This document shows positions 1-9,188 of a DNA stretch of 59,000 nucleotides, piece by piece. The stretch is from positions 1 to 59,000 of the forward strand of contig JACKGP010000006.1 of assembly GCA_020631935.1 (NCBI GenBank), given 5' to 3'. Positions within the stretch are counted from its first letter, which is position 1. Each line of letters starts with the position of its first letter. The position numbers were made by a program, and so were the translations under genes. Below the pieces are notes generated by a model. That model was given only the letters and a program-made list of their open reading frames with translations, did no database searches and was not told where the DNA came from. This DNA comes from Candidatus Nomurabacteria bacterium. Lineage in GTDB: Bacteria > Patescibacteriota > Saccharimonadia > Saccharimonadales > Saccharimonadaceae.

Positions 1-1
1 A

Positions 2-118
2 GAAAATAATATAACAAAAATGCAGATATCAAGCGTTGGCCTTTCTGTGGGCGAGTCTGGCGGCAGAGACTCCGTAACAACTAACGCATTCGATATAGAG
101 GTATATTTACGATCATGA
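2..118 (+). CDS. C-terminal end of a truncated upstream gene (possible pilus assembly protein)
   Basis: An open frame enters from the left edge and ends at TGA 116-118, giving 38 residues that finish with NAFDIEVYLRS. The stop overlaps the next start (ATGA at 115-118), the usual mark of translational coupling in an operon. The C-terminal style and the neighbours (a short single-span protein, and a pilin-like gene further on) would suit a PilO- or PilN-like pilus assembly subunit, but only the tail is visible, so the family is a guess. Too short for most gene callers. Confidence 0.6.
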   Translation, partial: ENNITKMQISSVGLSVGESGGRDSVTTNAFDIEVYLRS

Positions 119-423
119 ACCAGCAAATATCAAGCATGCTACTACCCCTCAGGCCAGTTGGCGTATTTTTTGCGCGATTCCACTATCTTATATTTTTCGT
201 AATAGTTGGCGCCCTGGTTGCAATCGCCATACTGACAATTATCTCAATTACTGGAGGCTCTAGTGGCCCAGGGCAAACTGTAGACCCCGCAGCTCAGAAT
301 CCTACATCAGCCACATCAGGCTTCGACAAAGAAACGATTGAAGCGCTAGATCGTCTATCTGCTAAGGATGCCGACACGAACACTTCGCTACCAGGTGGAC
401 GAATTAATCCTTTTGTTGAATAA
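115..423 (+). CDS. small single-span membrane protein, pilus-operon neighbour
   Basis: A 102-residue protein with one strong hydrophobic segment at about residues 22-48, followed by a Ser/Gly/Pro-rich, probably extracytoplasmic tail ending in GRINPFVE. It is translationally coupled (ATGA) to the truncated gene before it, so the two are made together. No family was recognised. Position after a possible pilus assembly gene would fit a small accessory protein of a type IV pilus or competence pseudopilus, but nothing in the sequence proves that. Confidence 0.7.
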   Translation: MNQQISSMLLPLRPVGVFFARFHYLIFFVIVGALVAIAILTIISITGGSSGPGQTVDPAAQNPTSATSGFDKETIEALDRLSAKDADTNTSLPGGRINPFVE

Positions 424-454
424 ACATAAGTATTAGCTGCTATACTATACACAT

Positions 455-1045
455 ATGCTATTAGCGGCAACACAACTTATAAATACTCCAATCATGAGTT
501 TGCAAACTGGTGGCCAGTTAGCTATCTCCAAGAGGCTAATCATAGACCCTAGATCACTAAAGTTAATCGCCATAGAGCTAGATGGTCCGACCCTTGATCA
601 GCGACCAAGCTTTCTGCGCATAGAAGATATACGCGAGATATCACAGATGGGTATTATTGTTGATAGCGCGGATGAATTTGTAGGCCCTCAAGATATAATT
701 AAGTTGAAAGAAGTTTTGAACTTTAACTTCGTAATCGATAACATCGCAGTGAAAGACGAAAAAGGGCGCAAACTTGGCAAGCTGGCAGGTTACTCAATGG
801 AAACTATTAGCTTCTTCGTTAAGCAGTTGAGTATTAAGCGTCCACTCTTGAAAAGTCTTACGGATGTAGAGCTACTAATTGATCGTGAACAAATAGTAAA
901 TGTTAGCAATGACGCAATAGTGGTAAAAAATGATTCGCGCATGCCTACGGCCGCAAAAAAAGCCGACAAAGCATACGTAAACCCATTTCGTAACACTACA
1001 CCACAACCAGAGACTATGACGATAAACTTGAACGATAGTCACTAA
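455..1045 (+). CDS. PRC-barrel-like domain protein
   Basis: A 196-residue soluble protein. Residues about 13-75 and 80-150 look like two consecutive small beta-barrel units; the phrase DEKGRKLGKLAGYSMET is typical of PRC-barrel domains, which in other bacteria occur in RNA maturation and photosynthetic complexes. The rest is a polar tail ending in NPF...TMTINL. Its own -10 box (TATACT, 441-446) ends 8 bases before ATG 455, so the message is probably leaderless; ATG 494 is a less likely start. The 3' end overlaps convergent recX by 32 bp. The role is unknown. Confidence 0.65.
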   Translation: MLLAATQLINTPIMSLQTGGQLAISKRLIIDPRSLKLIAIELDGPTLDQRPSFLRIEDIREISQMGIIVDSADEFVGPQDIIKLKEVLNFNFVIDNIAVKDEKGRKLGKLAGYSMETISFFVKQLSIKRPLLKSLTDVELLIDREQIVNVSNDAIVVKNDSRMPTAAKKADKAYVNPFRNTTPQPETMTINLNDSH

Positions 1046-1676
1046 TAGCCTGCTTTATGTCATCGTAGCTAAAACCCTGACGAGCCAGGTAGGCAACTAG
1101 CTTATTTTCGTCACTATATTTAGTGTATTTTTTTGATATAATTTTCTGAATCTCGTTACTATCGTCTCGGTCACTTTCGCCTAGGCAGATGTTTATCATG
1201 TCTGCATCTATGCCCTTATGTCTCAACTCCATAGTTAACTTACGACTACTAATCCCTTTAGCTCGATTGCGTCTATCTATCCAAAACCTAGCAAACTTCT
1301 CATCATCTATATGGCCTTTTTCAACTAAACGAGAAAATACCCTATCTGCCACATCTTGACTTACTCCTGGCCTCTCTTTAATACTGCCGTCACGGGCCCT
1401 GTACCTTGTATCTCTAGTTTTTTTCCATAGATAATCACGAACTTCTTTGAGGGAACGTGGGCGAACTAACACATAATCTAGCGCCCTGGCATACAACTTA
1501 CCAAACTGACTTTCGATCTCTAAGCTTACCAAATATTTTTCAGTAAGCTCACTGCCAATTTTTAAGCCCAGATCACTCAGCTGAAATAAATCTAATGAAA
1601 ATCTAAACTTACCGTCAACCGATACATTTACCCGGTTTTGATTCCTGGCCTGAACTGATATGTTCGTAATCTTCAT
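1014..1676 (-). CDS. recX: regulatory protein RecX
   Basis: RecX binds and modulates RecA filaments. The 220 residues show the family's helical three-repeat pattern: LDYVLVRPRSLKEVRDYLWKK, then VADRFSRLVEKGHIDDEKFARFWIDRR, then SRKLTMELRHKGI, and a final repeat with YLARQGFSYDDIKQAI. It lies 86 bp downstream of recA on the same strand, the usual recA-recX order, and is probably read from the recA promoter. The N-terminus carries about 50 extra residues before the first repeat, as in many Gram-positive RecX proteins. Start ATG 1676 follows a weak AGGG. Confidence 0.9.
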   Translation of the reverse strand: MKITNISVQARNQNRVNVSVDGKFRFSLDLFQLSDLGLKIGSELTEKYLVSLEIESQFGKLYARALDYVLVRPRSLKEVRDYLWKKTRDTRYRARDGSIKERPGVSQDVADRVFSRLVEKGHIDDEKFARFWIDRRNRAKGISSRKLTMELRHKGIDADMINICLGESDRDDSNEIQKIISKKYTKYSDENKLVAYLARQGFSYDDIKQAISDYRSSLSS

Positions 1677-1762
1677 CTTGAGCCCTGCATGTCTATCAAA
1701 GTCAAGGAGCTTTTAGGTGTGCCCTATTGGCTATCCTAGACAATATAGGCTTCCGGCTACCC

Positions 1763-2800
1763 CTAGCCTTCGGCCTCTGCTACTTTTTCACGAACAGCCT
1801 TTTCAATTTCATCTAAAACTTCCGGGCTGTCTTTCAAGTAAACTTTAGTTTGCTCACGACCCTGGCCAATTTTAGCGTCTTTGTAGTCGTACCACGCCCC
1901 AGCCTTGCCTACAATTCCATGCTGAGCAGCCAAGTCTAGCACGTCTCCAGTTTTAGAGATACCTTCGTTGTACATAATGTCGAATTCAGCAACCCTGAAA
2001 GGTGGTGCAATCTTATTTTTAACTATCTTCACCTTGGTTCGATTACCAATTATATCTTCGCCGACCTTTAGCTGGCCTATTCGACGAATATCCAAGCGAA
2101 CACTGGCGTAAAACTTCAGCGCATTACCTCCAGTTGTAGTTTCTGGGTTGCCAAACATTACGCCAATCTTCATGCGAATCTGATTAATGAAAATAACTGT
2201 AGCCTTCGACTTATTTATAATTCCTGTTAATTTACGAAGCGCCTGACTCATTAATCTAGCCTGAAGCCCCATGTGGCTATCGCCCATATCCCCGTCAATT
2301 TCAGCTTGCGGAACCAACGCCGCCACCGAGTCGACTACGATTAGATCAACTGCATTAGATCGCACTAGTGTCTCGGCGATCTCTAGCGCCTGCTCACCGT
2401 TGTCTGGCTGCGAAACTAGCAGATTATCGGTGTCGACACCAAGCTTCTTGGCATAGGCTGGATCGAGCGCGTGCTCGGCATCGATAAACGCCGCCGTTCC
2501 ACCCTGCTTTTGAATCTCAGCAATTGCATGCAGCGTAAGTGTTGTCTTACCAGAGCTCTCCGGGCCATAGATTTCAATGATACGCCCCTTTGGATAACCG
2601 CCACCCAACGCTAGGTCCAAACTCAAAGAGCCACTTGAAAGCAACTCAACATCTACCTTTTTGGCCTCACCGAGCTTCATGATAGATCCGTCACCGAATT
2701 GCTTAGTTATCTGATCTAAGGCCAGCCCTAAAGCTTTCGATTTTCCATCATTATCCAATTTTTCAGATGACACAGGGTCTTTTCCTGCCTTTTTTGCCAT
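1763..2800 (-). CDS. recA: recombinase RecA
   Basis: RecA forms the ATP-dependent filament on single-stranded DNA for homologous recombination, and supports uptake of transformed DNA. At 345 residues it is full length. Visible marks are the Walker A GPESSGKTT at about residue 79, Walker B LIVVDSVAAL, the L2 loop (GNPETTTGGNALKFYASVRLD), and a short acidic C-terminus. The start is set by GAGGGGAGA 6 bases upstream of ATG 2800, unlike the leaderless genes around it. A TATAAT lies about 30 bases upstream and overlaps the divergent promoter of the pilin-like gene. No LexA-type box was seen. Confidence 0.98.
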   Translation of the reverse strand: MAKKAGKDPVSSEKLDNDGKSKALGLALDQITKQFGDGSIMKLGEAKKVDVELLSSGSLSLDLALGGGYPKGRIIEIYGPESSGKTTLTLHAIAEIQKQGGTAAFIDAEHALDPAYAKKLGVDTDNLLVSQPDNGEQALEIAETLVRSNAVDLIVVDSVAALVPQAEIDGDMGDSHMGLQARLMSQALRKLTGIINKSKATVIFINQIRMKIGVMFGNPETTTGGNALKFYASVRLDIRRIGQLKVGEDIIGNRTKVKIVKNKIAPPFRVAEFDIMYNEGISKTGDVLDLAAQHGIVGKAGAWYDYKDAKIGQGREQTKVYLKDSPEVLDEIEKAVREKVAEAEG

Positions 2801-2855
2801 AGTTCTCCCCTCTTGTTATAGATTTCATTATACAACGTTTGCTATAATAACTCTA

Positions 2856-3254
2856 ATGGCAAGAAAATCTGGATTCACAGTTATTGAGCTACTGAGCATT
2901 ACTGCTCTACTTATCGTCGTTGGCGCAGTTTTCTTCATCCAGTTTAACGCCGTAAACACAGCCCAAAGGGACGATAGGCGCAGAACTGCGATAAACGCTA
3001 TGTACTACAATCTTGAAAAAGTTTATGCACCCCGGAACAATAATAAATACCCTAAAAGTCTAAGCGAAAAGATACTTCCTGGTATTGACCCGGCCTTATT
3101 TACAGATCCAGATGGCTTTAAGCTTGGTGATAGCAGCAGCAATTATCGCTATGTGCCAGTAGATTGCCAAGAAAACTCGTGCAGCGGCTACACACTGCGA
3201 GCCGACCTAGAAGCAGAGGCTGATTTCATAAAAAAATCCTCAGATGACAAATAG
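2856..3254 (+). CDS. type IV pilin/pseudopilin-like protein
   Basis: A 132-residue protein with a class III prepilin signal: short basic leader MARKSG, then F-T-V-I-E with Glu at +5, then a hydrophobic helix to about residue 30. Prepilin peptidase would cut after Gly6. The body contains NLEKVYAPRNNNKYP and two cysteines (CQENSC) that could form a disulfide, as in minor pilins or GspG-like pseudopilins. The -10 TATAAT (2843-2848) ends 7 bases before ATG, so the mRNA is likely leaderless; it diverges from recA. comEC elsewhere in the window makes a competence pseudopilus role plausible. Confidence 0.85.
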   Translation: MARKSGFTVIELLSITALLIVVGAVFFIQFNAVNTAQRDDRRRTAINAMYYNLEKVYAPRNNNKYPKSLSEKILPGIDPALFTDPDGFKLGDSSSNYRYVPVDCQENSCSGYTLRADLEAEADFIKKSSDDK

Positions 3255-4112
3255 CTAAGTATCGTGCGGATCTTCAACCGGGCGTCCATTTTTGAATGCC
3301 TCAATACCGTTATTTATAACCGCGACCTGTGAACGCGGGTCTGAAACATAGGCAAATCGATAGGTAGTCTCTTCACCCTCTGTACTTAAGCGAATTTGAC
3401 CATAATTAAACATTGTTTGCAATATTCCAGTCTGCTTAAAGCTGGCGTCTTCTATGCTACCCAAACTTACGGTTTGCTCATGTTTTGAAAATAGACTGTG
3501 CTGTATTTCCTGAATAACACTCTCGTTAGTCATAAAAAATTGATTCTGTAAGTAAACCCAAACGGCAATAAAAGTACCTATACCGACTAAGATCATTATC
3601 AATGAACAGATTAACAGTGCAGCTCCAAAATCAGGCAGCCTGCTCATAGATGTATCTGCTGGGTACACTATCAGTGCCAAGGCCAGGGCTACAAGAACTA
3701 TGCCGCCAGCAAAAACTGGCATGAGCAACCCGATGGGATGTCGTTTTATGTCTAGAATTACATACTCGCCATCAGATAGGTTTAAGTGAGGGTAGCGACG
3801 CTTCGACTTGTCGTGTCGATCACGCACTCTGTCTGAAATCTCAAATCCTTTTGGATCAACCCCTCGAGTCTCGTGCACAACCTGCGGCTCGTTGGCATAC
3901 TGAGTACGAAGGCGTGGATTGAATGCATGACCATCATGAGACTCTGGTGCGGCTGTAACGTGTGAGCTACGGGCTCGCTGGTCAACACTAGGGGCCTCAA
4001 CCTGACTGGCATCGACAGGATGATTATCTACTGGAGCGGCATATAGGGGCTGTCCGTTTGCATCGTAAGCAACTGGCTTTTGGGGGGTTTGTGACTTTAC
4101 TCGCGGATTCAT
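3255..4112 (-). CDS. membrane protein with bacterial PH domain
   Basis: A 285-residue protein. About 115 N-terminal residues are polar and Pro/Ser/Asp-rich, probably disordered cytoplasmic. Two membrane spans follow (about 135-157 and 170-195), then a bPH2-type domain: FFMTNESVIQEIQHSLFSKHEQTVSLGSIEDASF, the pattern of YdbS/YdbT-like proteins. Such proteins are membrane-associated and mostly uncharacterised. The -10 TATAAT (complement of 4122-4127) ends 9 bases from ATG 4112. Its 3' end abuts the convergent pilin-like gene (3254/3255). Confidence 0.8.
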   Translation of the reverse strand: MNPRVKSQTPQKPVAYDANGQPLYAAPVDNHPVDASQVEAPSVDQRARSSHVTAAPESHDGHAFNPRLRTQYANEPQVVHETRGVDPKGFEISDRVRDRHDKSKRRYPHLNLSDGEYVILDIKRHPIGLLMPVFAGGIVLVALALALIVYPADTSMSRLPDFGAALLICSLIMILVGIGTFIAVWVYLQNQFFMTNESVIQEIQHSLFSKHEQTVSLGSIEDASFKQTGILQTMFNYGQIRLSTEGEETTYRFAYVSDPRSQVAVINNGIEAFKNGRPVEDPHDT

Positions 4113-4157
4113 TGTTGTTATATTATACCATCCGTAGCCGCTTTGTAAGTAGTAGGC

Positions 4158-5156
4158 CTATTTATTTAAATGGTTTTTTGCTTTCAAAGTAACCCGACGA
4201 CCTCTTGGCGTTCGTTCTATAAATCCAATCTGCATCAAGTATGGTTCGTAGTAATCCTCAATAGTGGTTGCCTCGTCACCGGTCAGGGCGGCTATCGTAG
4301 TAAGTCCAACAGGATTGTCTCCGTATGTTTCCACAATACTCGTCAGCATATTACGGTCGGCTGGATCCAGACCTAGCTCATCTACTTCCATCATAGATAA
4401 TGCGCTAGTTGTCATGACGGTGTCTATTATCCCGTCACCGTTAACATCGGCATAATCACGCACTCGCTTTAATAAACGATTAGCAATCCTAGGAGTTAGT
4501 CGGGCACGAGACGAAAGCAGCTCGGCCGAGGCTTTGTCAATTTTTGACTCGAGTATTCCCGCAGCGCGAATAATAATCTGAGCTATTTCACCTGGTGTAT
4601 AAAACTCTAGACGATAAACATGACCAAACCTGTCACGCAGTGGTGCTGCCAAACTTCCAGTTCGTGTAGTAGCGCCGATCACTGTAAATCTCGGTAAATC
4701 AAGACGAATAGACCTAGCTGCTGGACCTTTTCCGATAACGATATCGAGTTTGAAATCCTCCATTGCGCTATATAGCACCTCTTCAACAGCACGACTCAAG
4801 CGGTGGATTTCATCGATAAACAATATATCGCCGTCTTTCAGATTTGTAAGTATACTGGCAAGGTCCCCAGCCCTCTCTATGGCTGGGCCGCTTGTTACTC
4901 TCAGACCCGTGCCCATCTCATGAGCAATCACGCTTGCCATTGTAGTTTTACCCAATCCCGGAGGGCCGTATAGCAAGACATGATCCATGGGCTCTTCACG
5001 CTTCTTGGCGGCTGCAATTGCAAGCTTTAAATTCTTTTTTAGTCGTTCTTGCCCAATATACTCATCAAAACTCTGCGGTCGCAAGGTAATTTCAACAATC
5101 TGCTCATCGGCATCGTCCTCTTGCATGCCCGCATCGATAATCCGTTCAATAGCCAT
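4158..5156 (-). CDS. ruvB: Holliday junction branch migration helicase RuvB
   Basis: RuvB is the hexameric AAA+ motor that drives branch migration with RuvA. The 332-residue protein has Walker A GPPGLGKTT, Walker B LFIDEIHRL, the sensor region GATTRTGSLAAPLRDRFG, and the C-terminal winged helix ending YLMQIGFIERTPRGRRVT. Length is typical. The -10 GATAAT (complement of 5165-5170) ends 8 bases before ATG, so it has its own probable leaderless promoter and is not obviously in an operon with ruvA, which lies about 1 kb upstream beyond a membrane-protein gene. Confidence 0.98.
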   Translation of the reverse strand: MAIERIIDAGMQEDDADEQIVEITLRPQSFDEYIGQERLKKNLKLAIAAAKKREEPMDHVLLYGPPGLGKTTMASVIAHEMGTGLRVTSGPAIERAGDLASILTNLKDGDILFIDEIHRLSRAVEEVLYSAMEDFKLDIVIGKGPAARSIRLDLPRFTVIGATTRTGSLAAPLRDRFGHVYRLEFYTPGEIAQIIIRAAGILESKIDKASAELLSSRARLTPRIANRLLKRVRDYADVNGDGIIDTVMTTSALSMMEVDELGLDPADRNMLTSIVETYGDNPVGLTTIAALTGDEATTIEDYYEPYLMQIGFIERTPRGRRVTLKAKNHLNK

Positions 5157-5230
5157 ATACGACCATTATCCCACTTATTTCTACGTAATCCAAATCATAC
5201 TCAGATATATCGATATCGATCCCACGGCTT

Positions 5231-6094
5231 CTAGCTAGCGAGATTTAAGATGAATAACATTAGGGGAAGTGCTACAAATAGCAGTATCAATATAGCGACA
5301 ACTATCCTTGCCACGCTACCAGCAACCCCTCCACTAGTCTGTTCTTCAAGCTGCATCTCGGGATGTTTCTGTACATATAGTTTGTACATTACAGCCACCA
5401 CTATACCCAAAGTAACGTCAACCACTACTGAGGCTGCTAGTAACCTACCGTAGAAACCAGCCAATAGACTACTTCCTTCGGGAAGATAAATTATGCCCAG
5501 TATAAGCATTGCCACAATTAATATAAATGCCGTATTTGCATAGACATACGGCCGAACTTTATCGTAAATAGTAACTACATCAAAGATGCTTTTTGCATGA
5601 AGCACTGCAGTCATAATAACTATATATGTCGCATACAGCTTGGTCGTAAGAGTACCGTCTATAACATCCCATATACTAAATACCGATGTAAAGAAGCTCA
5701 TTATGGCTATGATCATCGCCGTGTTTATTACGATATTTGTGGAGGTTTCCGTTCGCTGATCACCCTTAGATACGGCAGACACAACAGCCAATAGTATGAA
5801 TATATGCACCATACCTGCAAATAAAGTACCTATAGACTTCCAAGCTATCTCGCCCATGGATCCGGCTAGAATTGCTATCACTGCAACTACTGCAGCCGCA
5901 ATAACCATACCCAACATAGACTTCACTAGTATAGGCCTAAGTCTTGCCGCTATGGGTGAAACATAGGGCTCTTTTTTTACTTTGGCACCGTCTTCTGCGC
6001 TGGTCACTACACCGTTACTGCTCAGTTCGCTACCGCTACTTGTACCTGGTGACTCTTCAGACCTAGTTTGCGGCTTTACATCTTCTGGTTTCAT
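5231..6094 (-). CDS. multi-span membrane protein, unknown function
   Basis: A 287-residue protein: about 60 polar residues (Ser/Glu/Lys-rich, cytoplasmic), then about seven hydrophobic segments including GMVIAAAVVAVIAILAG and LILGIIYLPEGSSLL, with a short Gln/Glu hairpin before the last pair of spans. No family was recognised. An upstream in-frame ATG exists at 6139, but TATACT (complement of 6101-6106) ends 6 bases before ATG 6094, so 6094 is preferred. It lies between ruvA and ruvB on the same strand. Confidence 0.75.
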   Translation of the reverse strand: MKPEDVKPQTRSEESPGTSSGSELSSNGVVTSAEDGAKVKKEPYVSPIAARLRPILVKSMLGMVIAAAVVAVIAILAGSMGEIAWKSIGTLFAGMVHIFILLAVVSAVSKGDQRTETSTNIVINTAMIIAIMSFFTSVFSIWDVIDGTLTTKLYATYIVIMTAVLHAKSIFDVVTIYDKVRPYVYANTAFILIVAMLILGIIYLPEGSSLLAGFYGRLLAASVVVDVTLGIVVAVMYKLYVQKHPEMQLEEQTSGGVAGSVARIVVAILILLFVALPLMLFILNLAS

Positions 6095-6215
6095 AGCACA
6101 AGTATAATGACTTCTATCGTACATGGCAAGCGCATTCACCAGTTACTGCCGAGATTGCACCACCATTTCAAGAAATAGTAGATAGATAAAGACACAAGCC
6201 TAAAACTATATATAG

Positions 6216-6788
6216 CTACGCCTTAAGGGCCTCTCGCACGCGCTGACTAGTAGGTAACTTTGAATCGACACCTTCGAGTGCCTTCGTGGCGTCTGCGAGC
6301 GTGTACCCAAGTGCTATCAAAGCTTCAACTGCTTCGTCTGATGTATTCATTTCAATTTGGGTCGAATCTGTTTCTTGATAGTATGTCGGAACACCCACCT
6401 TGTCCGCCAGATCCACCACTACACGCTCAGCTGTTTTCTTGCCTACTCCACCAGCTTTAGTAATGAAAGCTGAGTCTGAATTTGCAATCGCATTTCGAAC
6501 TTCTTCTGCACTACCAAGACTTAAGATAGCTAGTGCCGCTTTTGGTCCAACCCCCTGAACTGTAATTAGCATTTCAAAAAGCTTTTTAGCAGCTAAGCTT
6601 GAAAACCCAAACAGCTCCTCTGCTTGCTCGCGAAGATGATGATAAGTATAGAATTTTATTTCATCATCCAAACTAACCGACTCATAGTCTCCAAGCGGTA
6701 CAGTAATTTCATAGCCAACTCCAGCAACGTCAATAATTATACTGCTGTTAAACTTCTCGGCTACAACTCCTCGAATATGGGCTATCAT
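6216..6788 (-). CDS. ruvA: Holliday junction binding protein RuvA
   Basis: RuvA binds four-way junctions as a tetramer and loads RuvB. The 190 residues start MIAHIRGVV, then the OB fold (VGYEITVPL), the paired helix-hairpin-helix motifs (LITVQGVGPKAALAIL and KAGGVGKKTAERVVVDL), and a C-terminal RuvB-binding domain (EAVEALIALGYTLADATKAL). The frame stays open upstream to 7046, but that stretch reads through the end of the pbp gene out of frame and is not protein-like. ATG 6788 sits one base after the pbp stop, so the two are probably co-transcribed. Confidence 0.96.
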   Translation of the reverse strand: MIAHIRGVVAEKFNSSIIIDVAGVGYEITVPLGDYESVSLDDEIKFYTYHHLREQAEELFGFSSLAAKKLFEMLITVQGVGPKAALAILSLGSAEEVRNAIANSDSAFITKAGGVGKKTAERVVVDLADKVGVPTYYQETDSTQIEMNTSDEAVEALIALGYTLADATKALEGVDSKLPTSQRVREALKA

Positions 6789-6789
6789 G

Positions 6790-9159
6790 TTATTGCCTCC
6801 GAAGCTGTCCCGGCGGCACTGGTTCCACAGGATTTGCTGGTGGCTCAGTAGGATCTGTCGAGTCCAGACCACACCCAGACTCATCAACCGCTGCGCCCGG
6901 CTCAGTGTTCGGACATTGGTCTGAATCGTCTGGCACACCGTCACCATCCGTATCAACAGGCTCGTCCTCTCTACAGTTTGGGTCATTGGCTGCAAGATTC
7001 TCTTTGCCGACCAATGTACACATTTCTTCCTTGCAGTTTGGATCACTAGCCAAAAGCGACTCTTTACCAGCTACGGTACACTTTTCTTCATCCTGTTTGT
7101 CATTTTCTTTTGGCTTTTCCGTCTTTTTCTCTTCCTTCTTCTTGTCGTTGCTACATTCTCTTGGTATGTTGGTAGCCAAGAACACGTCTGTACGCGTACC
7201 TATATCCGTACATACGCTACGCTTTACAACACCAGCAGGCTGAGAAAACTCTGGGTTTGAGTTTCCTATAAACTCACTCATGGTCTGTTTCCATATTGGA
7301 CCTGCCATGTCGGAGCCTCCAGAGAGCATTTCTGAATTATCGTTGTTGCCCACCCATACACCAATCGACATATCGGGAGTGTAGCCAATAGTCCAGGCAT
7401 CACGCGAATCATCAGTGGTCCCTGTCTTTACGGCAACTTTCTTGGCCAACCCGTCGGTTCCATATACAGTCAACGCACCGCCAAACATTCCCGACCTAGC
7501 ACCAGCATCGCTTAGTATGTCCGAAATTAGATAGGCACCCTCTTGCGTAGTCGCCCTATGTGAATCTTTTTGTGCTACAAAAATCGGCTTGGAATACTTA
7601 TCCTCTATGGATTCTATATACTGACGCTCTCGATACATTCCGCCGTCAGCAAAGGTTGCATAGGCGCTTGTCATTTCATGCAGCGGAGCCTCGGCTGCAC
7701 CAAGGGCTAGAGCCAGCCCGTAGTTACTATCCTTTTTTATAGTATTTATGCCTAAATCATTTGCAGCTTTGACTGCACTCTCTACTCCCTCTTTCTGCAT
7801 AACCCTAACAGCCGGAATATTTAATGACCAGGCTAAAGCTTGTCGCACTGTAACCTTGCCGTTATAGTTTCCAAGTGCATTTCGCGGCCTAAAGTTACCC
7901 AAATCGTTAATCGGTGCATCATTGAATACAGTAGCCGGTGTGATTAATCCACGCTCCAAGGCATCCTCATAGTAAATCGGCTTAAAACTAGATCCAGGCT
8001 GGCGTGGTGTTATAGCCATATTTACCGTACCGAATTTTTTATCCTTGTAGTTGTAGCTGCCAACCATTGCCCTAACGCCACCAGTCTTTGGATCAATCGC
8101 AATCAGTCCAGCATTACTTCCGCCGTTTGCTCTGATATGGTTCATGTTGCCAGAAACCGCCGCGTTGGCTTTTCTCTGCAATCCCAAATCTAGGGATGTC
8201 TTTACCTGATACCCTGATCGAGTAACCGTCTCTTCACCATACTTATCATAAATTTGACTCAATATCATCTCTGTATAATGTGGCGCCGCATTGTCTATGG
8301 CATCTTTTACGGGTGCATATGCTAGCTTTTGACCTAAGGCAGACTTTTTTTGATCCTCAGATATGTAATTATTTTTTACCATTCGAGTTAAGACAGTCTC
8401 TTGACGCTGCTTAGCGTATTTTTGATTGCCGCTTATCGGTGAGTAGGCGCTTGGGGCTGGTAAAACACCCACTAGCATCGCACTTTCCGATAGACTTAGC
8501 TGGCTGGGCTTTTTATTAAAATAAGTCTCGGCTGCATCTTCAATTCCAAATGAGTTTTCACCAAAATATACAGAGTTTAGATACATGTTCAGTATCTCGT
8601 CCTTACTGTACCGATGCTCTATTGCCATAGCTATTGTTAGCTCCTGGTACTTCCTAAGTACGGTCTGGTTTTTTGATAGAAGTGTATTTTTTGCTAACTG
8701 CTGCGTAAGGGTCGATCCACCGCCAGTAATTCCACGTGCAATTATATTGTTATAAAACGCACGAAATATACTTAATACGGAGAATCCATCGTGCTTGTAA
8801 AAGTCTTTATCCTCAGCCGCTATGAGTGCATGCTCTAGGTGGTCAGATATCTGATTCAATGGAACACGATGGCGATCACCCGCGCGTCCAGTTCTAAAAA
8901 ACTCCTTGCCATTTCTATCCAGTAAAACCACGCCTGTGTTGTTGCGGTTCATTAGTCTATCGATATCGCCAATATCGTTATAGTAATAAATGTATGTAAA
9001 TATGGGTGTAATTATCAAAAACGCTAATATCGGACCCGTCGTATAGAGTAGTTTTTTCTTTTTACTAAGATTTTTCCACCATCTATAGCGCTCATGTGAA
9101 AATCGCTTCACTTTCTGCCAAGGGGTTAGCTTTTGGGTATACTTTCCTTTTCTATACAT
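6790..9159 (-). CDS. class A penicillin-binding protein (transglycosylase/transpeptidase) with repeat-bearing C-terminus
   Basis: Bifunctional peptidoglycan synthase of 789 residues. After a basic N-terminus and one span (about 41-62) comes the GT51 domain (AAEDKDFYKHDGF, GGGSTLTQQLAKN), then the transpeptidase with SSFK (catalytic Ser), SLN and VKTGT. The tail is unusual: a Lys/Glu-rich linker, two copies of a C-T-x-x-G-K-E-x-L repeat ending D-P-N-C (about residues 695-730), a thrombospondin type 3-like Ca-binding motif DTDGDGVPDD, and a Pro-rich end. TATAAT (complement of 9167-9172) lies 7 bases from ATG 9159 and 4 from ATG 9162, favouring 9159. It runs into ruvA. Confidence 0.95.
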   Translation of the reverse strand: MYRKGKYTQKLTPWQKVKRFSHERYRWWKNLSKKKKLLYTTGPILAFLIITPIFTYIYYYNDIGDIDRLMNRNNTGVVLLDRNGKEFFRTGRAGDRHRVPLNQISDHLEHALIAAEDKDFYKHDGFSVLSIFRAFYNNIIARGITGGGSTLTQQLAKNTLLSKNQTVLRKYQELTIAMAIEHRYSKDEILNMYLNSVYFGENSFGIEDAAETYFNKKPSQLSLSESAMLVGVLPAPSAYSPISGNQKYAKQRQETVLTRMVKNNYISEDQKKSALGQKLAYAPVKDAIDNAAPHYTEMILSQIYDKYGEETVTRSGYQVKTSLDLGLQRKANAAVSGNMNHIRANGGSNAGLIAIDPKTGGVRAMVGSYNYKDKKFGTVNMAITPRQPGSSFKPIYYEDALERGLITPATVFNDAPINDLGNFRPRNALGNYNGKVTVRQALAWSLNIPAVRVMQKEGVESAVKAANDLGINTIKKDSNYGLALALGAAEAPLHEMTSAYATFADGGMYRERQYIESIEDKYSKPIFVAQKDSHRATTQEGAYLISDILSDAGARSGMFGGALTVYGTDGLAKKVAVKTGTTDDSRDAWTIGYTPDMSIGVWVGNNDNSEMLSGGSDMAGPIWKQTMSEFIGNSNPEFSQPAGVVKRSVCTDIGTRTDVFLATNIPRECSNDKKKEEKKTEKPKENDKQDEEKCTVAGKESLLASDPNCKEEMCTLVGKENLAANDPNCREDEPVDTDGDGVPDDSDQCPNTEPGAAVDESGCGLDSTDPTEPPANPVEPVPPGQLRRQ

Positions 9160-9188
9160 CATATTAATTATAGCAAGCCATGCGTATT

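Noticed and set aside
2801..2860. LexA/SOS box before recA
   Set aside because: No GAAC-N4-GTTC-like or CTG-N10-CAG pattern is present between the divergent promoters.
6789..7046. N-terminal extension of ruvA up to 7046
   Set aside because: It overlaps the pbp tail in another frame and lacks any RuvA-like residues; RuvA begins at MIAHIRG, one base after the pbp stop.
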